From positions 81,914 to 145,913 of the forward strand of contig NZ_LN651372.1 of the NCBI RefSeq assembly GCF_000826125.2: 64,000 bases of DNA, given 5' to 3'. Source of the stretch: Bhargavaea cecembensis (GTDB lineage Bacteria; Bacillota; Bacilli; Bacillales_A; Planococcaceae). How positions within the stretch are numbered: the first letter of the stretch is position 1; each line of letters starts with the position of its first letter. The notes below the pieces were generated by a model. That model made no database searches. It saw only the letters and a list, made by a program, of their open reading frames with translations, and was not told where the DNA came from. The position numbers and the translations under genes were made by a program. Shown here in pieces: positions 36,649-45,970 of the stretch.

Positions 36649-36848
36649 ACGCCAATACGTGAAGTTCTATTCAAACGGGAACGGAAACTGTTCGTCAGAC
36701 CAGCGTTCAATCAACCAACCGAATAAAACCTTGACGCCTGCAATAGAAATAAACCAACGGATCATAGAGCATTTAATTACCAACTTTAGTTAAAACAGAA
36801 TATATAACATACTACGCGTTCTCTTTCACTCGGAAATGGGAGGGCTTC

Positions 36849-37103
36849 ATGGGAAAAATAATCAGTGGAACTGGGCTGATGCTGATCGGCAGTCTTTTGT
36901 ATATTGGCAGCATGATTTCGGTTTCCGTCATATTTGCCAATCAAGCAGATATTGTTTTAATCGAACAAGTTATTAACTATATCAAGAGGGATATGACGGG
37001 GTATTATGCGCTGTCACTTATCTTTTTCATCATTGGGATTGTCCTGTTGATCTATGGTTTGGTTGAGGATTTCCGGCATGCTCGAGTCAGACAAAATTCT
37101 TGA
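36849..37103 (+). CDS. Small membrane protein, tandem copy 2
   Basis: An 84-residue paralog of the preceding protein: first helix in the N-terminal 25 residues, a short loop with IEQVINYIKRDM, a second helix, and the identical stretch IIGIVLLIYGLVEDFRHAR near the end. GGGAGGG precedes the ATG. The sequence after the stop resembles that after copy 1 up to caatcaacc, where an insertion sequence interrupts it. Function unknown. Confidence 0.7.
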   Translation: MGKIISGTGLMLIGSLLYIGSMISVSVIFANQADIVLIEQVINYIKRDMTGYYALSLIFFIIGIVLLIYGLVEDFRHARVRQNS

Positions 37104-37161
37104 ACGCCGTGATGCTCTCTCCGGAAGGAAATGGAGATTGTGCGTCCGGCCCATCCTTCAA

Positions 37162-38955
37162 TCAACCAGGGGCTGTCCGATAAGTCCCTAAAATGATGAA
37201 GGAGGCGAAAAACAAATCGTTTTTCGCCTCCTTCCTTTTATTTTGAATATGTTTGGCAGAAGGCATCCGCAGGATGCCCGCCACTTTCAGGAAATTGTGG
37301 GCGAGTGCCAGGATTCCAAACTCCAAGTGAACCTTATCCAGCCCTCGAAGATGGAATCGACGGAACGCCAAATTGCCCTTGAGATTCCCAAAAACTGTCT
37401 CCACTTCGATTTTCCGAAGGGCGTAGATCTGTTTTAGGGTTTCATCATCAAGGGCTTTTCTTGCCTTGGCCTTCAATTCCTCATAAATCGGATTCCAGTG
37501 AACCTGCCGGTTCCCTTTTGCCTTGGTGCACAGTGCTTTCAACGGGCAGTCACTGCAATCCTCGCACTCATAGATTTTGAAATCCTGGACGAAGCCAGAC
37601 GCATTTTTCTTTTTCATGTATTTCTTGAAGCGGACTTTCCGTCCGTTCGGACAGACGAACAGATCATCCTCTTCGTGATACGCCCAGTTCTTGGCGTTGT
37701 ATGCGTTTTTCTTATAACTGCGCGATTGTTCTTTCAAGTAGGTGTTATACGGGATTAGAAAATCGGCAACCGCTTCTCCGTCTTCCTCTCCGAGAAGATA
37801 CAGGTAATTCTCCTCACTTCCATATCCCGCATCCGCGACAATGCGCTTTGGCATCGGCAGCGCAGTTTCCCGGTAGGCTTCCATGTGTGGGATCAGACAC
37901 CGGGTGTCTGTGGGCCGCTGGTGAACAGAATAGAAGAGAACAAATTGGTTTTCGGTGGCCATCTGGATATTGTATCCGGGCTTGAGCTGCCCGTTTTTCA
38001 TATGATCTTCTTTCATCCGCATGAATGTGGCATCCGGGTCTGTCTTCGAGTAGCTATTCCGGTCTTCTCCGCAAACCTCAAGCTGGGCAGCATATTTCTC
38101 TTTCCTCGGAATGAAGTCATCCCGGACCAACTTGAGCTTCCTGCGGATCATCGAGCGTTTTCTACGGATTCCCTTGCGGACCGCTGTATCTGTCTCTTTC
38201 TCACTTTTGTCCGTCAGGATCTCTTCCTGTCCTTCCAAACGGGAGACGGTCTCCATCAGTTCCTCCACCGAAGGATCACCTTCAGGCAGACTTCCCATTT
38301 CGAATCCCTCTGCCTCTGCAATCTCATGGATCTCCTGCAGGGTCTCGCTGATTTTCTTTTTCAGCTTTTCCTCGTATCCCAACACCGCTTTCTTGAATAC
38401 AAAGGAATATTTATTGGCATCCGCCTCGATTTTCGTCCCATCGAGGAAGTAATTTTCAAAGTCAATGAAGCCGCGATGATGCAATTCCATCACCATCGCT
38501 TCGAATAAATCATCGATCATCTTGGGCATTCGGACCCCGCGGAACTCATTGATGGTCCGGTAGTCGGGAAGCTGGCCGGCGGCCAGCCACATAGCAGGAA
38601 TGCTTTCCCTTGTCAGCTTTTCAATGCGCCGGCAGGAATATTCCTTTTGGGAGTAGGCGTAAAGAATGATCTTAAGCATCATCTTCGGGTGGTAAGAACT
38701 GCGGCCGCCTCCGGAATAATGCGCAATGAGCTGATCATCCGGAATCGTCTCGATCATTTCATCAATGACACGTGCCACATGGTCATCGGGAACCAGCGAT
38801 TCGACATCGAAGATGGCGAAGGACTGGCGGTTATCATAGGGGTTGAAGACAGGCGCCAACCGGCGTTTTGGACGTTTTTCCTCAGGCTTGTTCACCTCTG
38901 CCAAGATCTCCATTTCTGTGATATACTCTGTTGTAGCAGTCTTCGGATTGCACAT
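37162..38955 (-). CDS. IS1182-family transposase
   Basis: A DDE transposase of about 597 residues. The N-terminal DUF772-like region carries DVESLVPDDHVARVI and GGGRSSYHPKMMLKIILYAYSQ; the catalytic domain includes NYFLDGTKIEADANKYSF and IVADAGYGSEENY; a Cys cluster (CEDCSDCPLKALC) and the late VETVFGNLKGN motif follow. The ATG at 38955 lies behind AAAGGAG. The frame has no stop inside the element: the last residues are encoded by the left terminal repeat and the TGA comes from host DNA. A hairpin near 37198-37234 lies inside the C-terminal codons. The protein is intact, so the element may be active. Confidence 0.92.
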   Translation of the reverse strand: MCNPKTATTEYITEMEILAEVNKPEEKRPKRRLAPVFNPYDNRQSFAIFDVESLVPDDHVARVIDEMIETIPDDQLIAHYSGGGRSSYHPKMMLKIILYAYSQKEYSCRRIEKLTRESIPAMWLAAGQLPDYRTINEFRGVRMPKMIDDLFEAMVMELHHRGFIDFENYFLDGTKIEADANKYSFVFKKAVLGYEEKLKKKISETLQEIHEIAEAEGFEMGSLPEGDPSVEELMETVSRLEGQEEILTDKSEKETDTAVRKGIRRKRSMIRRKLKLVRDDFIPRKEKYAAQLEVCGEDRNSYSKTDPDATFMRMKEDHMKNGQLKPGYNIQMATENQFVLFYSVHQRPTDTRCLIPHMEAYRETALPMPKRIVADAGYGSEENYLYLLGEEDGEAVADFLIPYNTYLKEQSRSYKKNAYNAKNWAYHEEDDLFVCPNGRKVRFKKYMKKKNASGFVQDFKIYECEDCSDCPLKALCTKAKGNRQVHWNPIYEELKAKARKALDDETLKQIYALRKIEVETVFGNLKGNLAFRRFHLRGLDKVHLEFGILALAHNFLKVAGILRMPSAKHIQNKRKEAKNDLFFASFIILGTYRTAPG

Positions 38956-39099
38956 AAAAAGATCGCTCCTTTGTGTGTGTTGTTGTGGTGACTCCATTCT
39001 ACAAAAGGCAGCGGTCTTTTTCTATTTTTTTGAGAGAGATAAAAAACAGAAAGGGGCTGTCACAGAAAGTCGTTTTTATCGACTTTCTGGACAGCCCCT
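37168..39099 (-). mobile_element. IS1182-family insertion sequence
   Basis: The ends are imperfect inverted repeats starting AGGGGCTGTCC (37168-37178, inverted at 39089-39099); over the first 19 bases after the A they agree at 15. The right end itself folds into a long hairpin (39053-39098). The left edge is confirmed by comparison with the duplicated copy of the flank near 36710, which is continuous there. No target duplication was found. The single gene is the transposase. Confidence 0.85.
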
Positions 39100-39112
39100 T
39101 TTCTGTTGTAAA

Positions 39113-39135
39113 TAAAAAACCGGCCCCTCAAGCCG
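39113..39135 (-). terminator. Terminator overlapping the PCYCGC gene stop
   Basis: Stem gccggc(tt)/gaggggccgg followed by six T on the minus strand. The TGA stop (39128-39130) lies within the hairpin. Confidence 0.75.
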
Positions 39136-39673
39136 GCATGGGCGTTGGAGTCGGTTCGGCAAAGCCCTCTTTATAGGTCTCATCGATGGTTTCGCGGATT
39201 TCCTTCAGTGATTTTCCATCCTTCGCCATCTTTACGGAATCAACCGCAATCTCCAGGCAAGTGAGGCAGCGCGTGCCGTGGTCGTCCCAGACGACCGAGC
39301 CGTCTTCCTTCACTTCGGAAATGAAGCAGTTCAAGTTGTTTTTGTGGCCGGCGCTGTCCCCGCAGCCGCAGTAGCACGGCATCCATTCGAGAATGTCGGT
39401 CGCGGCCCCCGCCACCTGATAGACGAGCCGCATGTCTTCCGGTTTGTCATCGAGGAATGAAGGCAGTTTATCCGCGGACGCCGTCACTTCCTGGAGGTCG
39501 CCGTTCGGTTGGACAGTCTGGTCTTCCTTCACTTTACGTTCGGTCGGTGCCGCATGGTCGTGTCCCGCATGTGCTTCTGCGTCCTTCTCCGGCTTCTCTT
39601 TCGCCGCTTCATTGCCGCAGGCGGAGAGGATGAGGCCCGCAGCCGCGAGTAGATAAATGAGCTTCTTTTTCAT
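39128..39673 (-). CDS. PCYCGC-motif lipoprotein
   Basis: A lipoprotein of about 181 residues: basic start, hydrophobic core, lipobox LSAC (about 17-20), a His-rich linker (HAGHDHAA), then the PCYCGC domain with the named motif and further cysteine pairs (NCFISE, RCLTCLE). The family is found in Bacillales, with metal or redox roles suspected but unproven. The ATG at 39673 is used; a TTG two codons earlier lies closer to AAGGAG. It sits right beside the IS element, in GC-richer sequence than its neighbours. Confidence 0.88.
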   Translation of the reverse strand: MKKKLIYLLAAAGLILSACGNEAAKEKPEKDAEAHAGHDHAAPTERKVKEDQTVQPNGDLQEVTASADKLPSFLDDKPEDMRLVYQVAGAATDILEWMPCYCGCGDSAGHKNNLNCFISEVKEDGSVVWDDHGTRCLTCLEIAVDSVKMAKDGKSLKEIRETIDETYKEGFAEPTPTPMPA

Positions 39674-39902
39674 AACCAAAGTTCACTCCTTTGGCACCAC
39701 TATACCGGATGGCGGATGGGAAGTGGAGTGACAGTTTCATGAAAATTGGGCTGATGAAGAATTTAGGAACGGGTGGAGACCATGTTATCTTTTATTCACC
39801 AGCACGCTTTTCCTTTAGAATATCCAAATTCTGGTCACCGGCAGAGCATGTGGCTGGCAGTCTGCAAACTGGCAACTGACCCTAGTTAACGTCGTCGTCC
39901 GG

Positions 39903-40337
39903 TTAATCATATATGAACTTCGGCTCATAATCTGCAACAACTTCAAACACTTCATTCATTGTGAAATACAGGTGATGCTCTACATTCGGATACTCTTGGC
40001 TCCCCATCCAAGGCAACTGGTCAAACCACCTGATTAGATCGGAGTTTTTTACTTTATAAAAGCTCTCACTTTCTCTTTTCAATCCAACCGCTCTGGCATC
40101 TGCTGTCTGCATAAGCTTTACTAAATTGTTTCTCGGGCCTTCCCCCGTATATCTGAACGTCCACACATGGTCATGAATCTGCGACATTTGATCATATAGA
40201 ACCCGAACTTGATTGCCTTTCAAATCCTCTAAATGAATCGTCAATCCCTCTCCTGATATCTCCAGTTTTGTCTGACACACGCCGTTCCTCTCCAAGTTCG
40301 TGACAGGCTGCCATGATTCCAAAATCATTTCTTCCAT
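39903..40337 (-). CDS. Hypothetical protein, 144 residues
   Basis: A soluble protein with no signal peptide or membrane helix. It has a beta-rich N-terminal half (LEISGEGLTIHLEDLKGNQVRVLYD) and a C-terminal part with WFDQLPWMGSQEYPNVEHHLYF. The family was not recognised. A good AGGGAGG precedes the ATG, and base composition is lower in GC than the core genes. It lies in the accessory island, downstream of the secreted two-Cys protein on the same strand, and could be its partner. Confidence 0.65.
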   Translation of the reverse strand: MEEMILESWQPVTNLERNGVCQTKLEISGEGLTIHLEDLKGNQVRVLYDQMSQIHDHVWTFRYTGEGPRNNLVKLMQTADARAVGLKRESESFYKVKNSDLIRWFDQLPWMGSQEYPNVEHHLYFTMNEVFEVVADYEPKFIYD

Positions 40338-40550
40338 TTCATCCTCCCTTACAACTATGAATTTAACTTATTAATCATATCTAATTTTATCAGTATACCC
40401 GCTTTTAGCCGTGGAAGGAAAGGAAAGGGAAATGGTTCCATCCCTGCTCGTATAAGATGTTAACGTCCTACCGTCAGGAAGTTTTTTTAAAGTAGTTCCT
40501 TCGCCCGCTCCCTGTACCTTCCCGGGCATTTTATCAAAATCCCGATTCCT

Positions 40551-40835
40551 CTAAAGATTTCCACCCGATTTTCTGTAATTCAATACTTTCCCAGTATCGT
40601 TTGTCAATCTTGCTGTTGATTTAATGCCATTCCAAGCGTTACCAGCTGTGCCGCATTGAATGGTAATTGGGTTATTCAATTTTTGCTGTTCTAATACTTG
40701 AAAATTCGATTCAATAGGATTTTCACTATAAATTCCACACCCCGGCAAACCGTTGCTTGAGTCCGCATGGGCAATAGGCGACAATCCGGTTGAAAGTAAT
40801 AGGGCAAAGAGTCCTGCCCTTAGCTTGTTCTTCAT
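40551..40835 (-). CDS. Small secreted two-cysteine protein
   Basis: 94 residues: a clear signal peptide (KNKLRAGLFALLLSTGLSPIAHA) with likely cleavage after AHA, and a mature part of about 69 residues with only two Cys (GCGIY and IQCGT) that could pair. A very strong AAAAGGAGG stands before the ATG. The C-terminus is basic and Gly-rich. A secreted bacteriocin, toxin or matrix factor is possible, but no family was recognised and no processing or export gene lies nearby. Low GC marks it as part of the acquired island. Confidence 0.65.
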   Translation of the reverse strand: MKNKLRAGLFALLLSTGLSPIAHADSSNGLPGCGIYSENPIESNFQVLEQQKLNNPITIQCGTAGNAWNGIKSTARLTNDTGKVLNYRKSGGNL

Positions 40836-40999
40836 TATTTCTCCTCCTTTTCAAATATTTTTTCACAATTCTGTGTTCTTTTCAATAAACTATTGAAACT
40901 TTTTTAAAAATGGATAAATGAAGTTCCTTTTCATGTTTACATTAATTCGATACCATATATTTTATTTGCTCCTTATCCACCGGAGTTTCCACAGTACAA

Positions 41000-41033
41000 A
41001 AGAGCAGCCTGAGACACGAGTCTCCGGCTGCTT
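41000..41033 (-). terminator. Terminator of fumC
   Basis: Stem gcagccggagac / gtctcaggctgc followed by T on the minus strand. Confidence 0.82.
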
Positions 41034-41045
41034 CATTCATTCCTA

Positions 41046-42431
41046 TTAACGTCCGATCATCTTCGACGGAACGACCCATTCGTCGAACTGTTCGGCTGTG
41101 AGGAGGCCGGATTTGACGGCGGATTCCTTCAGCGTGGTGCCTTCCGCGTGTGCGGTTTTTGCGATCTTCGCCGCATTTTCATAACCGATGTGCGGGTTGA
41201 GCGCGGTGACGAGCATGAGCGAATTGTCCAGGAGTTCCTGGATCTTCTCTTTGTTCGGCTCGATGCCGACTGCGCAGTTGTTGTTGAAGCTGATCATCGC
41301 GTCGGACAGGAGGCGGACCGACTGGAGGAAGTTGTAGGCGATGACCGGCTTGAATACGTTCAGTTCGAAGTTGCCTTGGCTTGCGGCAAATCCGATTGTC
41401 GCGTCGTTCCCCATGACCTGGGCGACGACCATCGTGAGCGCCTCGCTCTGCGTCGGGTTCACTTTGCCCGGCATGATCGAGCTGCCCGGCTCGTTCGCGG
41501 GGATCGTGATTTCGCCGATGCCCGAGCGCGGGCCGCTTGCGAGCCAGCGCACGTCGTTTGCGATCTTCATGAGGTCCGCCGCGAGCGCCTTGACCGCGCC
41601 GTGTGTGAAGACGGCTTCGTCATAGCTCGTGAGCGCCTGGAATTTATTTTCTGCAGATGTGAACTTGATGCCGACCTGTTCGCTGATCTGAGCTGCCACC
41701 TGGTCGCCGAAGCCTTCCGGTGCGTTGAGGCCCGTGCCGACCGCCGTGCCGCCGATCGCAAGTTCCTTCATTTGCCCGACCGCCTGCTCGACCATCACGC
41801 GGTCTTTTTCCAGCATGCGCACCCAGCCGCTGATTTCCTGGCCGAGTGTGAGCGGCGTTGCATCCTGCAGGTGCGTCCGGCCGATCTTGATCACATCGTC
41901 GAATTCCTTCGCCTTCTTGTCGAGTGTCTCTTTGAGAACATCGATCGCCGGCAGGAGGTTCTCGATGACCGACGTGACGGATGCCACGTGGAGCGCCGTC
42001 GGGAATGTGTCGTTCGACGACTGGGACTTGTTCACGTCATCGTTCGGGTGGAGGCGGTCTTCCTCGCCCCACTCCTCAAGAAGCTCGTTGCCGCGGTGGG
42101 CGAGCACTTCGTTCATGTTCATGTTCGACTGCGTGCCGGAGCCGGTCTGCCAGACAACGAGCGGGAAGTTGTCGTCGAGCTCGCCTTCAAGAACCTCGTC
42201 GGCTGCCGCTGAAATCGCCTTCGCCTTTGCGTCGGTCAGGTTGCCGAGTTTGTTGCTCGTGATCGCCGCCGCTTTCTTCAGGTGGGCGAACGCCTTGACG
42301 ATCTCCTTCGGCATCTTTTCACCGCCGATCCGGAAGTTCTGCTTGCTCCGCTGTGTCTGCGCGCCCCACAGTTTGTCCGCCGGCACCTTGATCTCGCCGA
42401 TCGTATCATGTTCGATGCGGTATTCCATCAT
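41046..42431 (-). CDS. fumC: Fumarate hydratase class II
   Basis: A 461-residue TCA-cycle enzyme that interconverts fumarate and malate. The fumarase/aspartase signature [11 protein letters not shown] is present with its mobile catalytic Ser loop, together with [13 protein letters not shown] and [16 protein letters not shown]. The length equals typical FumC. Two ATG codons are adjacent at the start (42431, 42428) behind GGATGAGGA. It stands alone with its own terminator. Confidence 0.96.
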   Translation of the reverse strand: MMEYRIEHDTIGEIKVPADKLWGAQTQRSKQNFRIGGEKMPKEIVKAFAHLKKAAAITSNKLGNLTDAKAKAISAAADEVLEGELDDNFPLVVWQTGSGTQSNMNMNEVLAHRGNELLEEWGEEDRLHPNDDVNKSQSSNDTFPTALHVASVTSVIENLLPAIDVLKETLDKKAKEFDDVIKIGRTHLQDATPLTLGQEISGWVRMLEKDRVMVEQAVGQMKELAIGGTAVGTGLNAPEGFGDQVAAQISEQVGIKFTSAENKFQALTSYDEAVFTHGAVKALAADLMKIANDVRWLASGPRSGIGEITIPANEPGSSIMPGKVNPTQSEALTMVVAQVMGNDATIGFAASQGNFELNVFKPVIAYNFLQSVRLLSDAMISFNNNCAVGIEPNKEKIQELLDNSLMLVTALNPHIGYENAAKIAKTAHAEGTTLKESAVKSGLLTAEQFDEWVVPSKMIGR

Positions 42432-42551
42432 TCCTCATCCTTTCCGTCTCTATTGATTCAATCCATCCTCTATTTTGCTACATTTCCGCCGGGGATACAA
42501 TAGAGGGGCGCCAAGCATGGCGGGATGGACAGCAACCGGTCATGCATTCAC

Positions 42552-42581
42552 AAAAACCCGCCTCCTCTTTCGGAGACGGGT
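42552..42581 (-). terminator. Terminator of the NO synthase gene
   Basis: Stem acccgtctcc / ggaggcgggt followed by five T on the minus strand, between the NO synthase stop and fumC. Confidence 0.85.
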
Positions 42582-42586
42582 CACTT

Positions 42587-43678
42587 TCAGTCTTTCTGAT
42601 AAAAGAAGTTCGGCGTCAGGACTTCATTGTCATACGGTCGGTGGAATAGATGCGTGGAGGCCGGTGAGAGCGGCGGGATCAGCCAGGTCCAGTTGCCGGT
42701 GACCGCCCGGCCGGCGTCTTGCTCCTTCTTCTCAAATGCCCGGAACTGGCGGGCGGCGGTATGGTGGTCGACGAGTGTGACGCCTGCCTGCTGGTAGGAG
42801 TGCAGGACCGCGACGTTCAGTTCGACGAGCGCCCTGTCGATCCAGAGGGACCGGGCTGACCGGGTGTCGAGGCCCATCAGCCGGGCAACGGATGGAAGCA
42901 GATCATAGCGGTCCGCGTCCGCGAGATTCCGCGCCCCGATTTCCGTCCCCATGTACCATCCGTTGAACGGGGCCATCGGGTAATCAATGCCGCCGATTTC
43001 AAGACGCATGTCGGAAATGATCGGGACCGCATACCACCGGACGCCGAGACCCGCAAAACCGGGGATGTCCGGATGGATGATCGGGACTTCCATGATCAGC
43101 TCTTCCGGGATCGGAAACAGTTTCGGCTCTTGTCCGTACTCTTCGATCATGAGCGGAAGCACATCGAACGGCGTCCCCTCTCCGCGCCATCCAAGCCGCT
43201 CGCAAGCCTGTGTGAACCCGACGGAAGCCGGATCTCCGGTGACCGACTCTCCTTCCCGGTAGCCGGCATACCGGATCAGCTGGTGGTTGCGGATGCGGAT
43301 CGAGTCGATCCCGTTCTTTCGGGGCGGGAAGACGGTGATCGTCGAGCGGATATTGCCTCCATTTGTCGCATATCGGATGTGCCGGGCGAGCTTGTCATAG
43401 GCCTCTTCCGCCGTTTTTGTCTCCCGTTCATCAAAGACCTCAAGCGTCTCCCAGAGCAGCCGGCCGATGCAGCGGTTGCTGTTGCGCCAGGCCATTTTCG
43501 CCCCGTGCACAAGTTCATCATGGGTATGGGTATATGTACCGCTTTGCCCGATCTCTTCTTCGATTTCCCGGATCCTCTTCTCCTGCTGCTCAGGCGGAAA
43601 GCCCAGTTCCCCGTAGCAATCGCGGATAAAACGTGCGGCTTCCGTCAGCAAGCCCTCGTGATTGATTGATTTCACCAT
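42587..43678 (-). CDS. nos: Bacterial nitric oxide synthase (oxygenase only)
   Basis: 363 residues from the ATG at 43678, the same length as the B. subtilis enzyme. It turns arginine into citrulline and NO, drawing electrons from general flavodoxin reductases since no reductase domain is attached. The heme Cys is in WRNSNRCIGRLLWE and the substrate Glu region in WYMGTEIGARNLAD; the C-terminal pterin-site Trp is present. NO in bacilli protects against oxidative and antibiotic stress. GGAG lies 8 bases before this ATG; the frame extends 7 codons further without one. Confidence 0.95.
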   Translation of the reverse strand: MVKSINHEGLLTEAARFIRDCYGELGFPPEQQEKRIREIEEEIGQSGTYTHTHDELVHGAKMAWRNSNRCIGRLLWETLEVFDERETKTAEEAYDKLARHIRYATNGGNIRSTITVFPPRKNGIDSIRIRNHQLIRYAGYREGESVTGDPASVGFTQACERLGWRGEGTPFDVLPLMIEEYGQEPKLFPIPEELIMEVPIIHPDIPGFAGLGVRWYAVPIISDMRLEIGGIDYPMAPFNGWYMGTEIGARNLADADRYDLLPSVARLMGLDTRSARSLWIDRALVELNVAVLHSYQQAGVTLVDHHTAARQFRAFEKKEQDAGRAVTGNWTWLIPPLSPASTHLFHRPYDNEVLTPNFFYQKD

Positions 43679-43757
43679 ATGATCAACTCCAATATCCAAA
43701 GTCTATCACGGACTCGGCGCGACGGCGCACGGGAGTTTCGCCAACTTTATGTCAGAC

Positions 43758-43783
43758 AAAAAAGAGGAGCCGAAGCCCCTCCT
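43758..43783 (-). terminator. Terminator of the MacB-type operon
   Basis: Stem gagggg c ttcg g ctcctc followed by six T on the minus strand. Confidence 0.85.
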
Positions 43784-43795
43784 TCATACGTCCCA

Positions 43796-45079
43796 TTAAA
43801 GTTCATGCCTCAGCGCGCCGATCACGTCCGTCTTCGTCGCTTTTCTAGCCGGGCGCCAGCCGGAGATCATGGCGACGCCGAGGCTGATGGCCGATGCGAT
43901 GAGGACGAGCTGCCACGGGATGACGGAGAACGTCACACCGAGGTCGGCGCCGTCTTCCCCGAGGGCCGCCGTCACGATTACCGGCAGCACGGCGTTTGCG
44001 GCAAAGCTCACACCGTAGGAGATGACGACCGCGATCACGGTCCCGACAATTCCGATCCAGGCGCTTTCCATGAGGAAGAGCCGCTGGATGAGCTTCGGCC
44101 CTGCACCGAGCGCCTTCATGACGCCGATTTCCCGCGTGCGTTCCGTGACCGCCATCGTCATCGTGTTGAAGATGCCGATCGAGGCGATCAGGATGGCGAT
44201 CGTGCCGACAAAGACGAGGCCCGCCTTGAGTGCCAGGAAGAAGACGTCGAGCTGCTCGATCTCCTCTGATACCGAGTAGACCGAATAGCCGTCATCCTTC
44301 AATGCGGTAGTGACGCTTTTGACATTTTCCAGCTTGTCGACATAGACGTTCACCTGCGGATAAGTGAACGGGTCCGGCTCCACACCTTCCTCCGGCTCCG
44401 GGGAAACGGCGGCAAAGCCCTTTTCCATCTCGGGCATCAGCCGGTGGTCCATGTACAGATAGCCGTCAAACGCCCAGTCTTTGCCGGGAGCTTCCTTGAT
44501 ACCGACGATCTTGAGCGGCCATTCCTCCGACACCGCACCTTCTTCAAGCGGATCAAACCGGAATGTGACCGTCTTTCCGAGCAGGTCTTCCTTGTAGGTC
44601 GGCAGCTCTTCGCCTTCCTTCACGGTCGCCTTTTCGTCGCTCAGCTGCTCTGCGAACCCGGAGCCGACAACGATTTCGTCCGGATTTTCCGGGAAGCGTC
44701 CTTCCGCCAGCTTGAAGCCCGAGGTCTCCTCTTCGCTAAAATCAGTGAAGTAGGCATTGAGCCCGGCCGTATAGCCATCCAGTTCTGCGAACGCGGTCGG
44801 GGACAGCTGTTTGCGGTGGACGACCGACTTCACGTGATCCATTTCCTTCATTGCATCTGTTTTCGCGTCCGTCAGTTCCTCGCTGTACACTTCCACCTGT
44901 GTGATCATCTGATTGGACAGGACTTCGTCTTTGATCGTCTTGTGCAGGCCGAACCCGACCGACGCGAGGACAATCAGGAACGCCGTGCCCATCGTGGCGG
45001 CGAGCACCGTCATGAACACACGCAGCCGGTTGCGCCGGATGTGCTGGCGGACGAAGGCGATCTGATCTTTAAATGACAT
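43796..45079 (-). CDS. ABC transporter permease, MacB/FtsX type
   Basis: A 427-residue protein: an N-terminal helix (about 20-45), a large extracellular MacB_PCD-like domain (about 50-290), then three helices of an FtsX domain near the C-terminus (with TMAVTERTREIGVMKALGA). Such proteins act as mechanotransmission exporters for peptides, antibiotics or lipoproteins. Start at 45079, behind GGAAGGGGG and overlapping the end of the ATPase gene by 11 bases. The cargo is unknown; no sensor kinase lies next to it. Confidence 0.9.
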   Translation of the reverse strand: MSFKDQIAFVRQHIRRNRLRVFMTVLAATMGTAFLIVLASVGFGLHKTIKDEVLSNQMITQVEVYSEELTDAKTDAMKEMDHVKSVVHRKQLSPTAFAELDGYTAGLNAYFTDFSEEETSGFKLAEGRFPENPDEIVVGSGFAEQLSDEKATVKEGEELPTYKEDLLGKTVTFRFDPLEEGAVSEEWPLKIVGIKEAPGKDWAFDGYLYMDHRLMPEMEKGFAAVSPEPEEGVEPDPFTYPQVNVYVDKLENVKSVTTALKDDGYSVYSVSEEIEQLDVFFLALKAGLVFVGTIAILIASIGIFNTMTMAVTERTREIGVMKALGAGPKLIQRLFLMESAWIGIVGTVIAVVISYGVSFAANAVLPVIVTAALGEDGADLGVTFSVIPWQLVLIASAISLGVAMISGWRPARKATKTDVIGALRHEL

Positions 45080-45767
45080 GGCGGAGGCCCCCTTCCGCGA
45101 GTTCGCCGTCATGCATCCGGTACGTCCGGTCCGCGATCGCGGCGACTTCATCATCATGCGTGATGATGACGAACGTGATGCCGTACGTGCGGTTGAGCGA
45201 CTGGATGAGCAACAGGATGTCCTGCTCCGTCTCGGAGTCCAGGCTGCCGGTCGGCTCGTCCGCGAAAATAATCGGCGGCTCAGTGATCAGCGCCCGGGCG
45301 ATGCCGACCCGCTGCTGCTGGCCGCCGGACAATTCGTTCGGATAATGGCTCCGGATGTCGCTCAGTCCGACGTTTTTGAGAAGTTCCTCCACCTTGCGCC
45401 TGCGTTCGGCGGCCGGAACTCCCTTCAGCGTGAGCGGCAGCTCGACGTTCTCGAACGCTGTCAGGCCCGGCATGAGCTGAAAGTTCTGGAACACGAATCC
45501 GAAATGATCCAGCCGGTACGCCGCCCGCTGCGCTTCAGTCATCGCCGTCAGATCCGTGCCGTCCACGAGCACCTGGCCCCGGTCAGGCTGTAGGAACCCT
45601 GCGAGTATATGAAGCAGCGTCGATTTCCCGGAACCGCTCCGCCCGACGATCGACACGATCTCCCCGTCTGCCGCCTGGAGGGTCAGCCCCTTGAGGACCG
45701 GCACTTCCGTCTCCTTCCCCTTCTTGCCGACCCGGAACGAATGGGCCAGCCCTTTCACTTCGATCAT
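45069..45767 (-). CDS. ABC transporter ATPase, MacB/LolD type
   Basis: An ATPase of about 232 residues with Walker A GRSGSGKST, Q-loop VFQNFQLMPGLTAFENVELPL, signature LSGGQQQRVGIARALI, Walker B IIFADEPTGSLD and switch His in VIITHD. These are hallmarks of the lipoprotein/macrolide export (MacB, LolD) class. The ATG at 45767 has better spacing to GGAGGA than the ATG two codons earlier. First gene of a two-gene operon with the permease. Confidence 0.92.
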   Translation of the reverse strand: MIEVKGLAHSFRVGKKGKETEVPVLKGLTLQAADGEIVSIVGRSGSGKSTLLHILAGFLQPDRGQVLVDGTDLTAMTEAQRAAYRLDHFGFVFQNFQLMPGLTAFENVELPLTLKGVPAAERRRKVEELLKNVGLSDIRSHYPNELSGGQQQRVGIARALITEPPIIFADEPTGSLDSETEQDILLLIQSLNRTYGITFVIITHDDEVAAIADRTYRMHDGELAEGGLRHVI

Positions 45768-45872
45768 GTTCATTCCTCCAATAATGAGTGCTGACTTCAG
45801 TATAGAAGGGAAATCTGAAGGAAAAGCGAGGGGGAAAGTGAAGAAATTCTTAAGATAAGGTTCAAAACCGGT

Positions 45873-45970
45873 GAATGTTAAGCAAAGGCCCTTGAATGTT
45901 AAGCAACCGTCTCCGAATGTTAAGCAACCGTCCCCGAATGTTAAGCAAATCGTTGTGAATGTTAAGCAAA
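45873..45970. repeat. 21-bp repeat array (core GAATGTTAAGCAA)
   Basis: Five units at 45873, 45894, 45915, 45936 and 45957, exactly 21 bp apart; linkers such as ccgtctcc vary. It lies in the 348-bp gap between the divergent ATPase and EAL genes. The rest of this gap shows no gene. Confidence 0.9.

Noticed and set aside
37160..39110. Target-site duplication around the IS
   Set aside because: Bases left (atcaacc) and right (tttctg) of the ends do not match.
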